NCBI RefSeq assembly: GCF_001904725.1
Contig: NZ_MRCE01000026.1
Coordinates: forward strand, 22,034 to 86,033
Direction: 5' to 3'
Origin: Phormidium ambiguum IAM M-71
GTDB lineage: Bacteria > Cyanobacteriota > Cyanobacteriia > Cyanobacteriales > Aerosakkonemataceae
DNA: 64,000 bases
The position numbers were made by a program, and so were the translations under genes. The notes under the pieces were generated by a model, which saw only the letters and a program-made list of their open reading frames with translations, did not search any database and was not told where the DNA came from. Shown here in pieces: positions 8,955-22,887 of the stretch. The stretch's first letter is position 1. Each line of letters starts with the position of its first letter.

Positions 8955-10869
8955 CTCCCTATTTGTTAGGGAAATTAGTTGAATGGAAACTATCATGTTT
9001 ACCTGCTATTTGTAGACCATTAGTAATATTGGCTCCCTATTTGTTAGGGAAATTAGTTGAATGGAAACACCACCTTTATTAGCAAATACCATTCTGGTGG
9101 TTTCTCCTTCTCCCTATTTGTTAGGGAAATTAGTTGAATGGAAACACAAACTTTGGTGTATTCGATCATGACGATCTAGCTGATGCTCTCCCTATTTGTT
9201 AGGGAAATTAGTTGAATGGAAACGCTGATTATGGAATAGGACAATAATATACTTTTCATGCTCCCTATTTGTTAGGGAAATTAGTTGAATGGAAACTTTA
9301 AATCAAAAATTACGCCTTTAAAGTCAAACTTACACTCCCTATTTGTTAGGGAAATTAGTTGAATGGAAACCAGTATTTAATGGGCGGATTGCTAACGCCA
9401 GCCAAGCTCCCTATTTGTTAGGGAAATTAGTTGAATGGAAACGTTTGGTTTAAACACTGTAAGATCTTGTTTCTCTAAACTCCCTATTTGTTAGGGAAAT
9501 TAGTTGAATGGAAACTTTTGAAAAACAGCGAAATGCCATAGCCATCGGATTGCTCCCTATTTGTTAGGGAAATTAGTTGAATGGAAACACCTCTTTTCTG
9601 TAGTTTGATGGGCTGTCTTTTACTATCGTTCTCCCTATTTGTTAGGGAAATTAGTTGAATGGAAACGCCATCATACGCCACTCTAAGCAATCATCAGACT
9701 CAAGCTCCCTATTTGTTAGGGAAATTAGTTAAATGGAAACAAATCTGCTGAACTTTCAACGCCAAACATTTCTTTGACTCCCTATTTGTTAGGGAAATTA
9801 GTTGAATGGAAACTTTCAATGTGTTCCATTACTTGTGATACCTCATTGGATCTCCCTATTTGTTAGGGAAATTAGTTGAATGGAAACAACCGTAATTTCC
9901 GTGCCGCAACGAGCAAGGGCGATCGCCTCCCTATTTGTTAGGGAAATTAGTTGAATGGAAACGATTAAATGTATTACATTCAAACACAGCTCCTTTGTGG
10001 ACTCCTCCCTATTTGTTAGGGAAATTAGTTGAATGGAAACGTTCTAAAAGATTTAATTCATGGTAATTCTCTAAGTTGCTCCCTATTTGTTAGGGAAATT
10101 AGTTGAATGGAAACAAGTAGTTGATGGAGATTTTCATTTTCAAATGCAACTTTCTCCCTATTTGTTAGGGAAATTAGTTGAATGGAAACAGTTGATCCTG
10201 AGTCTTGGAAGTGGCAAGATTTGACTCCCTATTTGTTAGGGAAATTAGTTGAATGGAAACCACCCCTAATTAATAGAGCTTTATTGAACACTATTCCCAG
10301 TGTTCTCCCTATTTGTTAGGGAAATTAGTTGAATGGAAACATTTGATTGGAATGCCGTTTGAATATTCCCAAGTTTCCTCCCTATTTGTTAGGGAAATTA
10401 GTTGAATGGAAACTTAATCCCCACCCCCAATAGGTGATTCCCCATCGGGCTCCCTATTTGTTAGGGAAATTAGTTGAATGGAAACTATCTGAGTAGAGGT
10501 TCCCTCTGATAAAGGCAATTATCCTCCCTATTTGTTAGGGAAATTAGTTGAATGGAAACAGGTTTGGACTTCCTGGTTTAAGTTTAATCCTACTAACATC
10601 TGCTCCCTATTTGTTAGGGAAATTAGTTGAATGGAAACTCAAAGTGCAAGGAAAATCCCTCGATTCCTTGACCTGTAAATTTATTCTCCCTATTTGTTAG
10701 GGAAATTAGTTGAATGGAAACAACTTTGTAGTAATGGCGACGGTATTTAACCAATCCTACTCCCTATTTGTTAGGGAAATTAGTTGAATGGAAACTTCTC
10801 TTAATAGCTTTAATGCTTCACTTAGTTCTATGCCTCCCTATTTGTTAGGGAAATTAGTTGAATGGAAAG
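8955..10869 (+). CRISPR. CRISPR array 1: 26 repeats, 25 spacers
   Basis: The repeat is 36 nt, starting CTCCCTATTTGTTAGGG and ending AGTTGAATGGAAAC. CCCTATTTGTTAGGG forms a 5-bp hairpin. Spacers are about 35-43 nt. Repeats start at 8955, 9033, 9110, 9188, 9261, 9335, 9407, 9480, 9553, 9631, 9705, 9778, 9852, 9927, 10005, 10079, 10154, 10225, 10305, 10378, 10450, 10524, 10603, 10686, 10760 and 10834. The repeat at 9705 has one G-to-A change, and the last repeat ends in G instead of C, which marks the old, leader-distal end. Plus-strand transcription is inferred from this polarity and the GGAAAC 3' end. One spacer carries a HIP1 octamer (about 9920), which suggests a cyanobacterial or cyanophage source. 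Confidence 0.97.
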
Positions 10870-11253
10870 ATCATTATCTTCAACATACCGAAAGCCGCAG
10901 CTAGAACACCAATTAAGTAATCCCAGAAACCGGGTTTCTTTGGCTTGGGATAACAAAATATCGACTGCGCTAGGGAAAGAAACCCAGTTTCTCATCCCCG
11001 ACTACAATACTGAATCGGCGTTCTAGCCCTCCCTACTACCAAAAAACCGATCGCCCACCCCACACACAACAAACTCAAATTGTCAAGCAAAAAAAAATAA
11101 TAATCTCAACAACAACCCAAAGCCAGAAATCCTTAGTAAAACTCAACTTCAGACTTTCTTATCAAAAAAATCCCAATATTGGTAATTCCTAGCACAACAG
11201 AGGGAATCCTAGATAAAGTGCAGTAAAGATAGACACATCAGGGGACAAAAACC
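10870..11253. other. Gap after array 1 with AGAAACC palindromic repeats
   Basis: The 384-bp gap has no coding frame of note. It contains AGAAACCGGGTTTCT at 10925-10939 and AGAAACCCAGTTTCT near 10977, an inverted pair of the same element seen at the cmr3/cmr4 junction. The cmr operon promoter must lie here; no consensus pair stands out. AGGGGAC about 8 bases before the GTG at 11254 is a plausible ribosome binding site. Confidence 0.5.
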
Positions 11254-15437
<4,184 letters not shown>

Positions 15438-15474
15438 TGGTAGAGTTGTGGATTTCTTATTAGGAGAAATGAAA

Positions 15475-16371
15475 ATGAAAGACTTTCGCATTGGTTATCT
15501 TTACAGTCTCGCACCGATTCATTGTGGTGGCGAAGGCGATTTAGGAAACATTTTAGAAATTGCCCGTGAAGTACACACAAATTTCCCTTATGTGCCCGGT
15601 TCTTCCCTGCGAGGTAGCTTACGAGATGAAGTGAAATTACTCGATCCAGAAGCAGCAGATACTTTATTCGGCAAAGAGTTAGATAATAATGGTCAAATGG
15701 GAGTGCATCAAGTTTGGTTTGGGGATGCCCGTTTGTTATGGATTCCTATGCGAACCATGTCTTTAAGAGGTGGTGCAGATATTTTCACTTGGGTAAGTTG
15801 CCACTCTTTAATTAGAGATCATGCGATCGCATCTAACAAACCATTTGTTACTTTTCCCGATCGACCTGTGGGAACTCGTGCAGGTACTTACATAGTAGCA
15901 GATGCACAGATTGAAGTATCGGCTATGGAGAACAAACAAAAAGAAGCGATCGCCCTTGCTGGCAGTTGGCCTTCTTCCTTAGATTCAGTCAACCAAACTT
16001 GGGAACAAAATCGAATTATCTTACCAGATGCCGATTTCCAAGTATTAATGGAACATTCACTTTGGACGCAAGTTCGCAACAAAATTCAGGAAGAAACAAA
16101 AGGATCGAATCAAGCGGGATCTGCGGAAGTATTTTGGACAGATGTTTGCATTCCCAGAGATAGCTTTTTGTATTTTACTTGGGGATACCGCTTACTCAAA
16201 GAAAAACCTGTTACAACTGTTGAACACGATTTAATGATCGAAGTTCTCCAAGGATTATTGCAAGTTGGCGGACAAGCAAATGTTGGCAGAGGTTGGGTAC
16301 AAAGTTGGGTAAGCAATAACACTTTTCAATTTTCTGTAAATGAACCAGTTGCTACATCTGTAGGAGTTTAA
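15475..16371 (+). CDS. cmr4: Cmr4 backbone subunit (module 1)
   Basis: A Cas7-family protein that forms the Cmr backbone and, in characterised systems, cuts target RNA every six bases. I chose ATG 15475 (MKDFRIGYLYSLAPIH) because AGGAGA ends seven bases upstream; a GTG at 15448 and an ATG at 15469 are also in frame. The family loop reads GGEGDLGNILEIAREVHT followed by FPYVPGSSLRGSLR. In Pyrococcus Cmr4, as I remember it, the catalytic Asp is at the third residue after the loop glycine; here that place holds Leu or Glu, with an Asp just before the glycine instead. Target cleavage is therefore uncertain. Confidence 0.9.
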   Translation: MKDFRIGYLYSLAPIHCGGEGDLGNILEIAREVHTNFPYVPGSSLRGSLRDEVKLLDPEAADTLFGKELDNNGQMGVHQVWFGDARLLWIPMRTMSLRGGADIFTWVSCHSLIRDHAIASNKPFVTFPDRPVGTRAGTYIVADAQIEVSAMENKQKEAIALAGSWPSSLDSVNQTWEQNRIILPDADFQVLMEHSLWTQVRNKIQEETKGSNQAGSAEVFWTDVCIPRDSFLYFTWGYRLLKEKPVTTVEHDLMIEVLQGLLQVGGQANVGRGWVQSWVSNNTFQFSVNEPVATSVGV

Positions 16372-16373
16372 TT

Positions 16374-16958
16374 ATGTCTAAAAAACAAAAGCACAAATCA
16401 TCTCAATTTCCTCCCTCTGGATCGAATCCTGCCAAGCAAACATTATCTGTGCCAAATGCTGCTAATTCTACTGAGTCTAATACTATGGGTGAATTTGCGA
16501 TTCCCGCAGGTGTTGAACCTAGCAGAATAAAACCAGAACAAATCAGCTTAGATGCCCATCGCCAAATTCAAAAATATCTGAAAATTAGCGGCAAATCTAA
16601 CATAGATAAAAACGATTTGAATGCAGTTCTCCGATTATCGCAACACTTGCGAATATTCGGCTTAGTTTCAGCAGTAGGCTACGTCAATCAATCCAATGCA
16701 CAGGAAAATAACGAAACTCGCAAAAGAACCGTTCCCGTATGGCGAGTGCTGTTAGGGCAAATGATTGATGAGATTAATCCGCCCGGTACTCGCAAACTCA
16801 TGGAAATCAAAGATCTCAATGAAATGGCGAGAGAGTTAATGAATGAAGTAGTCAGGATGGCTAATCAACGACCACCTGAATATATGGCAACCTGGCGCAA
16901 ATCTATCAATTTATCAAATCACTGGAATTTTTGGGCAAGAGCCTATCAGGAGGATTAA
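16374..16958 (+). CDS. cmr5: Cmr5 (module 1)
   Basis: A 194-residue small alpha-helical subunit that packs along the Cmr4 filament. The first 60 or so residues are polar and low in complexity (KKQKHKSSQFPPSG and on), and the helical Cmr5-like core follows. The assignment rests mainly on place in the operon, between cmr4 and cmr6, and on the helical pattern. It begins two bases after cmr4 and its stop overlaps the next ATG by one base. Confidence 0.75.
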   Translation: MSKKQKHKSSQFPPSGSNPAKQTLSVPNAANSTESNTMGEFAIPAGVEPSRIKPEQISLDAHRQIQKYLKISGKSNIDKNDLNAVLRLSQHLRIFGLVSAVGYVNQSNAQENNETRKRTVPVWRVLLGQMIDEINPPGTRKLMEIKDLNEMARELMNEVVRMANQRPPEYMATWRKSINLSNHWNFWARAYQED

Positions 16959-18673
16959 TGTACTCAGGAAATAGATTAGTCGAACTATTAGAGAAACAGC
17001 ACGAAAAGCGATCGCAACAATCAGAAAAATACCAAGGCTTGTTCAAAAAAGGTACATTTACCCTTCAATGGCGAGCCAAAGTTGGTTCTTTCCCCCATCC
17101 CGATGCAGAAACGATCGTCTCTGCGGGAGAACCTTGCGGTGCTTGGAAAGTAAGTAACGGAAGACCAGAAGATAAACGTAATGTGGGTGAGAACTTGAAT
17201 TTATTATCAATCCTACCACTAAACGGATATATTCCAGGGTCTTCTATTAGAGGATTGGTGAGAAATTGGGCGAAACAAAGACCAGAAATTAAACCTAAAA
17301 TGTTAAAAATTTTAGGCTTTCAAGATAGCGAAAACATCACCCCCGGAAAGATTGAATTTTTAGACGCTTGGCCTGAAGAAGCAACCCAATTAACATTAGA
17401 TATTGTCAATCCCCAAGAGCCTTTTCAAGTTTATCACCAAGGACAAAGCAAACCCCTATCTTTTTACACATTAGGTAATGGTGAAGAACCTATAAATGTA
17501 ACTGTTGCTATTAGAGGTATTCCCGGTAAAGCTACAGAAGCAGAGGTTCAAGAAGTATGGGAATGGGTGCAACAAGCACTTAATTTATATGGAGTTGGTA
17601 GTCGTACTGCTTCCGGTTATGGTGCGATTAAAACTAAAGATAAACTCAAAGTTAATCCCGATCCTGATTCTACTAGCAAAAGATTTGATTTCACTCTTTA
17701 CAGTCAAGGATCTTATGGAGTAGATCCGCAACAAGACCTCGATCTACGTCCTTCTCACTGGCGAGGGTGGTTACGTTCTTGGATATTGCGATTTTTATTA
17801 GGAGTAATGTCTGAAGATCATGCCAAATTAACATTAGCAGAATTAATGGGAATTTTGGAACCCAATAGTCGGAAGGGCTGTGTGCGATCGGAAATGATTA
17901 AAACTCAGAAAGTAAAAGTATCAGAAAATTCACCCTCTTTTTACGTTTGGAAAGGTAAGCTTACTTTAAGCGCACCTAACGAAATCTTAAATGAAATCAT
18001 CCTACCAATTGTCAAATTTGCCGTTACTGTTGGAGGCGTAGGAAGAGGTTGGCGACGACCGTTGCATATTTTTAGAAACGATCGCAACTTTGAGGCTGCC
18101 AGGGGTACTCATCTAATCTTAACTCAAAAACTTAAAAAGAAAGGTACAGATGAGTTGAAAGACGTTCCTTATCATTTGTCGCCATCGAATGATTGGAAAA
18201 AGACTTATGAAGATTGGCGAAATGCTGTGCAAAAGCGTTGGTCGAATCGAGTTATTTCCGGTTACAACAATCCAATAGCAGAGGTTTTTTCTCCAGAAAG
18301 TTGTGCCGTTTATGCGGTTCCTGGGCCTAATGATGAACCTCTTGAGTTGATCGATATTGAATGGCAAGAAACTAATCCCTTAAATACTCGCGGAGATGGA
18401 GTTGATCTAATTTATCAACCAACTTATAAACGAAAAATTGATGTAGGAGGAAATGCTGCTGGTGGTGGTAATGCACATTGTTCTTGGGTAAGTATTAAGC
18501 GGGTGAATATTCCTAATCAACAAGAAAACACAAATTGCCAAGAAATAGTTTGCTTGTTTATGGGTGGACAAAGACCGGGATCTACTCATTTACGATCGCA
18601 ATTTCTTAATGATTTAGCTCAAATTTCTGGTGCTGTTCACTTATTTGGAATGCAACCAACAGAACAGGAATAG
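16958..18673 (+). CDS. cmr6: Cmr6-Cmr1 fusion (module 1)
   Basis: Two RAMP subunits in one chain. Residues about 1-240 look like Cmr6: GYIPGSSIRGLVRNWA, IEFLDAWP and GVGSRTASGYG. From about 250 a second RAMP follows with Cmr1 features: LRPSHWRGWLRSW, LMGILEPNSRKGC and GGVGRGWRRP. Cmr1 and Cmr6 cap the target end of the complex, so a fusion fixes them at 1:1. I chose ATG 16958 (MYSGNRLVELLEK), which overlaps the cmr5 stop as TAATG, over the GTG or ATG-like starts 27 bases upstream. Module 2 has the same fusion. Confidence 0.85.
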   Translation: MYSGNRLVELLEKQHEKRSQQSEKYQGLFKKGTFTLQWRAKVGSFPHPDAETIVSAGEPCGAWKVSNGRPEDKRNVGENLNLLSILPLNGYIPGSSIRGLVRNWAKQRPEIKPKMLKILGFQDSENITPGKIEFLDAWPEEATQLTLDIVNPQEPFQVYHQGQSKPLSFYTLGNGEEPINVTVAIRGIPGKATEAEVQEVWEWVQQALNLYGVGSRTASGYGAIKTKDKLKVNPDPDSTSKRFDFTLYSQGSYGVDPQQDLDLRPSHWRGWLRSWILRFLLGVMSEDHAKLTLAELMGILEPNSRKGCVRSEMIKTQKVKVSENSPSFYVWKGKLTLSAPNEILNEIILPIVKFAVTVGGVGRGWRRPLHIFRNDRNFEAARGTHLILTQKLKKKGTDELKDVPYHLSPSNDWKKTYEDWRNAVQKRWSNRVISGYNNPIAEVFSPESCAVYAVPGPNDEPLELIDIEWQETNPLNTRGDGVDLIYQPTYKRKIDVGGNAAGGGNAHCSWVSIKRVNIPNQQENTNCQEIVCLFMGGQRPGSTHLRSQFLNDLAQISGAVHLFGMQPTEQE

Positions 18674-18841
18674 TAGTGAGATAATGCTACGCATCGTTAC
18701 GCGATCGCACTTCCTCTCAAAGCTACATCTAAGTTCTGATTCAGTCAACCATCAACGTATTTGTCATTCGCATGAAAACCCTATGATGAACGACAAATAT
18801 GTTCCATCATGTAAATAATTAACCAGGACATAAGAGACTAT
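18674..18841. promoter_or_regulatory. Gap upstream of CARF-HEPN 2
   Basis: A 168-bp gap. TTTGTCATTCGCATGAAAA near 18761 and CGACAAA near 18790 form a short dyad, and a similar TCGTCATTCGCACGAAAAA lies in the region before csx18 of module 2 (about 24031). This could be a shared regulatory site or chance; no consensus promoter is evident. Confidence 0.3.
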
Positions 18842-20542
18842 ATGACGATTCTAATTACCAATATTGGGACTTCTGATTTAGCTGTAAAAATCAATGGCTT
18901 AGACTATTATGTACCAATTTTTGAACGGGATGAACCAAATGAAGAAAAGTCTAGCCTAACTCCTGAACAATTAAAGGTTTGGGAACAAAGAAATAAATAT
19001 ATTGCTGAAGGAATTTGTCAGGAACTCAATGTTGCTGTTACAGAAAAGGATAATAAGGGGAAAAAATATTTCGATTTTTCATTTAGAGAGTTAACTGATA
19101 AATTACGATCGGCTTACCAAGAAAACCCCGAACTATGGCATTCCCGCATTTGTCCGAGTCGGATTGGGGGTGCGATCGCACAAGCAAAACAACAGTTTGC
19201 TGTTCAACAAGTACATATCTTCGTCACTAATCAAAAACCCCTACATAAGGATGATACCATTTATTTATTTGATATCTTAAAAGATTGGTTTCAGAGGGAA
19301 ATACCAGATATTAAATTAATTTGCGAACAAATACCAGCAGAAATGCCCGCGATCGATCAAGATAAATTGTTGGATTATTTCTATCATTTCTTCCAACAAA
19401 ACATTAGCTATGATTCAACCTTACTAGTTAACATCAAAGGCGGTACGCCTCAGATGCAAACAGCTTTAAAAATGCAAGCGATTTCTTACCCTACACAGCA
19501 TTTAATGTTTATCGATCCTCAATTTTCCATCGGTCAAACATTCGCAGGGAAGTTTTCCACTTGCAAACGTAATCCTTATTGGCGATATATGCGAGTTCAA
19601 AAATATCAGACTGTACAACAATTGTTGGAACGCTGGGATTTTGAAGCAGCAAAACAAATCCTCAATCAATGGTTGGAAACTTTAGAATATTTTAGCAAGT
19701 TCGATATTCTGGATATTGCTGAAAGTCAAAAAACTATTGAAGTAGTTATTCAAGCTTTAGAAATAGCTATTTGTTATTTCAATTTGGATGATGTTGGCGC
19801 AAGAAAAATAATTTTTAGCAATCCTCAACTGGATTCATTCAAGCAGTTTGCTACTAACTATGACAAGTTACTGAATTTATATACTCAGTGTCGTATTTAC
19901 TGGGAATTAAACCAAGTGGCTAATTTTTTATCGCGGATGAGTTCATTCTGTGAAGAAACTCTTCATTATTTGATTAATAAACTGGGAGGATTAAAATATT
20001 TCGATCGGGTCAATTATCCTAATGATTGGTACTTAGATAAAGGCAAAGTAGAAACTCCGCTTTGGAGATATTTCGCTAAAAATGAAGAACAGGATAATGA
20101 AAAGTTCAAAGATTGGGATTTCCAACGGAAACCAAAATATCGTTTACCGGGACGCTTCAGCAAATGGAATTTTGTCGATGCGATGATTAGTTTTCGCGAT
20201 CGCCCTAAAGAAATCCGTTCTTGGGAAGCAATTAGTAATTCTTTAAATCTGTTAGATTATTGGGTAGATAAAAGAAACGAGTTAATTCATAGTGCTTCGG
20301 GAGTTTCCAAGCAAAGCATGGCAGAATTTTTGGCGAAAGACCGGGAAAATGAGGAGGAACTTATTACTTGCGATCGCGATAATATCCTCACAGAAATCAC
20401 TAACATCGGTCGCCAAACTTCACAACTATTAAATCAAGCAAAAAGTCCCTACATTGGTTTAGATTCAAATGTAAGATATTATATCTATTCTGATGTCAGA
20501 GAGTGGGCGATCGAACGCTTGAAAAAAGATGGATTGCAATAG
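18842..20542 (+). CDS. CARF-HEPN ribonuclease (copy 2)
   Basis: A 566-residue predicted second-messenger-activated RNase. A CARF start LITNIGTSDLAVK is followed by a nucleotide-site-like VNIKGGTPQMQTALK near residue 198. The helical C-terminal half has the HEPN motif R478-N-E-L-I-H483. It is a paralogue of the protein at 35231-36943: both share NIGTSDLAV, IKGGT, RNxLNxxxxR-type helices and an ending with YYIYSxxRE/D. It lies 168 bp after the module 1 cmr operon in the same direction. Confidence 0.8.
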   Translation: MTILITNIGTSDLAVKINGLDYYVPIFERDEPNEEKSSLTPEQLKVWEQRNKYIAEGICQELNVAVTEKDNKGKKYFDFSFRELTDKLRSAYQENPELWHSRICPSRIGGAIAQAKQQFAVQQVHIFVTNQKPLHKDDTIYLFDILKDWFQREIPDIKLICEQIPAEMPAIDQDKLLDYFYHFFQQNISYDSTLLVNIKGGTPQMQTALKMQAISYPTQHLMFIDPQFSIGQTFAGKFSTCKRNPYWRYMRVQKYQTVQQLLERWDFEAAKQILNQWLETLEYFSKFDILDIAESQKTIEVVIQALEIAICYFNLDDVGARKIIFSNPQLDSFKQFATNYDKLLNLYTQCRIYWELNQVANFLSRMSSFCEETLHYLINKLGGLKYFDRVNYPNDWYLDKGKVETPLWRYFAKNEEQDNEKFKDWDFQRKPKYRLPGRFSKWNFVDAMISFRDRPKEIRSWEAISNSLNLLDYWVDKRNELIHSASGVSKQSMAEFLAKDRENEEELITCDRDNILTEITNIGRQTSQLLNQAKSPYIGLDSNVRYYIYSDVREWAIERLKKDGLQ

Positions 20543-20612
20543 ACCTCTCCAATAAATCTTGTAGGGTAGGCATCCTGCCTGCCTTTAAGATTCCTTTTTG
20601 GAGAAGTCTAAT
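20543..20612. repeat. Palindromic dispersed repeat after CARF-HEPN 2
   Basis: ACCTCTCCAATAAATCTTG on the left and AAGATTCCTTTTTGGAGA on the right are imperfect inverted arms around GTAGGGTAGGCATCCTGCC. It is of the cyanobacterial type with GTAGGGT ends and may terminate the upstream transcript. Confidence 0.45.
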
Positions 20613-20659
20613 AGTACGATCGCTAATTTAAATCTATCACCCCTTCACCGCCAAAGACA

Positions 20660-22738
20660 ATGCACACACCCCTAATCTGTCACATTTTAATTGGGCCACC
20701 GGGTAGCGGTAAATCTACTTTTGCTGCACAACTCGCCCAACTGGGAAACTATCAAATTGTTTCTACCGATGCTATTCGTCAACAACTTTACGGCGATGAA
20801 ATCATTCAGGGGAAATGGTCGGAGGTGGAAGCAAGAGTTTTGGGGGAAATTGAAAGGGCGATCGCTTCTAGTTGCGCGATCGTTTATGATGCTACAAATG
20901 CCAAACGTCCTTACCGCATGGCATTACTAATGCAGCTGAAAAACCTATCAGAAAATATGCAATGGATTGGTTGGCATATTAACACTTCCCTCGCCACTTG
21001 TAAAGCATGGAACCAAAACCGTTCACGTCAAGTTCCCGAAACAGTAATTGAGGAAATGTTCTCAGCTTTACAAAAATTTCCTCCAGTAGTAGCAGAGGGA
21101 TTTACTGCGATTAACTCCATTGATTTTACCGATCCTAAATTCACTTGGCAAACAGTCACCGCCAAAATCAATTCCCTCTCACGCAGGCAAATCAATCGCA
21201 ACAATCGCACCAAACATTCTCAAATCAAATTACACAGTTATTCGCGCTTACTAGACTTTGAAAGATTGCTGCATCTAATTGCTTTAATTATTCAATATCC
21301 CACATTAGGAAACTTACAACACACTAACCCAAACTTACTAGAAAAAATTTTGGGCGAACCAAGTAATTTTTCCTCTTCTTTAGCAGAGATTACTGCTATA
21401 ATGTCTAAATTAAAAGATCCTATTTATGCCGATTCTCAAGCACTAACTAAAGATTTACAATGGTTAAAGACTCAAGGATTTATTAGCAGGGGAAAGTTAC
21501 CCATTTATTCTCAACTCCCAGAGATTCAACTGGAGAAAGTAGAAGATTCAAACCTAGTAACCCATAGTTACTCAGACTTAGAACCATTTCTGCGTCTGAT
21601 AAAAACAATTCGGTTTATTCTACATCATCCTTTTCTACCAAATACAGGCGAAGGACATTTAAAAACCTTAGTTACTGCATTACGAGAAAACCAGATTATC
21701 AATTATAACTATTTAGATACAGTGCGAAAAGATATGGAAAAAGTTTTAAAATCTTATCAAATATTGCCCGACTTTCCTTTAAGAAATGGCTATTTTGCTG
21801 GGACGGGTATCTTCTCCCGATATGAACTGCAAAAAGTATTTACTGTGATTCAATCTCAAGCACAAAATTTAGAAGACCCTGTAGCTTTAGCTAGTTATGA
21901 AACCTTTAAAGAACGGATTGCTTTAAGTAATTTAGGTATTACCGACACCTATCCAGTTCGCACTATTGGCACTCATTGTATAATTGATTCTGCATTTGTT
22001 CAGGATTCTGCATTAGCAAAAAACTTAGAAAAGTTAGAAGCAGCTATTTTGCGAGGTGAATTATTAGAACTTAATCGCATTTCTGGTTGTGCTACTTTTC
22101 CCGGAGATGAACATTGTTTCTTTTTAGCATGGCCTTTACAAATTGTGTTTCATAATTTAGGCTGGTATTTAGGTTTTGAATGTGCCAGTGGGAAACATCT
22201 TGGTTTGTTTCGCTTTGAACGTTTAGATAGATTGTTTCTTGGTAAACCACAAAACCAAGTTCGAGAACGAGAAATTCAATTAAAGTCTTTGCAGAAGTTA
22301 GAGAAATTATATACAGCTAGTGCGGGAATTTTCTTGGGTAATAGTGCTCAGATGCAGCAACAGTTTCTTAGCAGCGAACCGGGGGAAAAAGCTAATGTTG
22401 AGGTGATGGTTGAACTTTGGTTTAATGATGATAAATTTCGCTTTATTAGTGAAGGTACAAAACGATTTCCCAGCAGTCAAATGAAGATGTCTCCTCCACT
22501 GGGAGGTAGTAAGTTAAATTATCCTAAATCAATATTTTGTTTAGCGAAAACTAAAGATTTTCAGTTTCCTAATCGATTTCGAGTTAAGTTACCAATGTGG
22601 TCGCTAAATGATGTGGATTTGTTGCGCTGGATTGTTGGTTTTGCTGGTAATGTTAAGGTGAAGCAACCTGTTGAATTAATTAATAAAATTAAGGAAATTG
22701 GCATAGCAATTACTCAGGTTTATTCGGATTTGGTGTAA
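20660..22738 (+). CDS. P-loop kinase fused to winged-helix and WYL domains
   Basis: A 692-residue fusion. Residues about 5-170 form a small P-loop kinase of the polynucleotide-kinase/zeta-toxin type: Walker A GPPGSGKST (12-20), STDAIR with Asp37, and VYDATNAKRPYR with Asp77. Two winged-helix-like segments follow (about 195-290 and 300-400), then a WYL domain with GWYLGFEC near 500. The last 400 residues match the WYL regulator at 3790-4965. WYL domains bind RNA, DNA or nucleotides. A kinase acting on RNA 5'-OH ends or on a nucleotide second messenger would fit a type III locus, but the substrate is unknown. It lies between CARF-HEPN 2 and array 2 and ends at its own terminator. Confidence 0.75.
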   Translation: MHTPLICHILIGPPGSGKSTFAAQLAQLGNYQIVSTDAIRQQLYGDEIIQGKWSEVEARVLGEIERAIASSCAIVYDATNAKRPYRMALLMQLKNLSENMQWIGWHINTSLATCKAWNQNRSRQVPETVIEEMFSALQKFPPVVAEGFTAINSIDFTDPKFTWQTVTAKINSLSRRQINRNNRTKHSQIKLHSYSRLLDFERLLHLIALIIQYPTLGNLQHTNPNLLEKILGEPSNFSSSLAEITAIMSKLKDPIYADSQALTKDLQWLKTQGFISRGKLPIYSQLPEIQLEKVEDSNLVTHSYSDLEPFLRLIKTIRFILHHPFLPNTGEGHLKTLVTALRENQIINYNYLDTVRKDMEKVLKSYQILPDFPLRNGYFAGTGIFSRYELQKVFTVIQSQAQNLEDPVALASYETFKERIALSNLGITDTYPVRTIGTHCIIDSAFVQDSALAKNLEKLEAAILRGELLELNRISGCATFPGDEHCFFLAWPLQIVFHNLGWYLGFECASGKHLGLFRFERLDRLFLGKPQNQVREREIQLKSLQKLEKLYTASAGIFLGNSAQMQQQFLSSEPGEKANVEVMVELWFNDDKFRFISEGTKRFPSSQMKMSPPLGGSKLNYPKSIFCLAKTKDFQFPNRFRVKLPMWSLNDVDLLRWIVGFAGNVKVKQPVELINKIKEIGIAITQVYSDLV

Positions 22739-22774
22739 TATTTGTTCGTGGCAATAGTAATTCGGAAAATTAAG

Positions 22775-22804
22775 AAAGGTCGAGTGTTGAACACTTGACC
22801 TTTT
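22775..22804 (+). terminator. Intrinsic terminator after kinase-WYL gene
   Basis: AAAGGTCGAGTGTT pairs with GAACACTTGACCTTTT, with a T-run directly after the stem. It ends the module 1 plus-strand transcripts. Confidence 0.75.
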
Positions 22805-22846
22805 CTGTTTAGGGGATTTATTGATTCCACCGAGTATTCTGGACAG

Positions 22847-22887
22847 AAAATGGACAATTCCAGAATCTTTGTGGAATTGTCCATTTT
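22847..22887 (-). terminator. Perfect 16-bp hairpin at the distal end of array 2
   Basis: AAAATGGACAATTCCA (22847-22862) and TGGAATTGTCCATTTT (22872-22887) are perfect inverted arms around a 9-base loop. The right arm touches the first base of the leftmost repeat at 22888. Read on the minus strand, the hairpin follows the last repeat and ends in TTTT, so it most likely terminates the pre-crRNA. Confidence 0.7.

Noticed and set aside
9484..9690. Minus-strand open frame with repeated VSIQLISLTNRE
   Set aside because: Translated repeats of array 1, not a gene.
22847..22887. The hairpin next to array 2 as a leader or plus-strand promoter element
   Set aside because: Repeat orientation (GGAAAC at the transcript 3' end) and the leaders of arrays 3 and 4 put the leader on the right, so the hairpin is at the old end.
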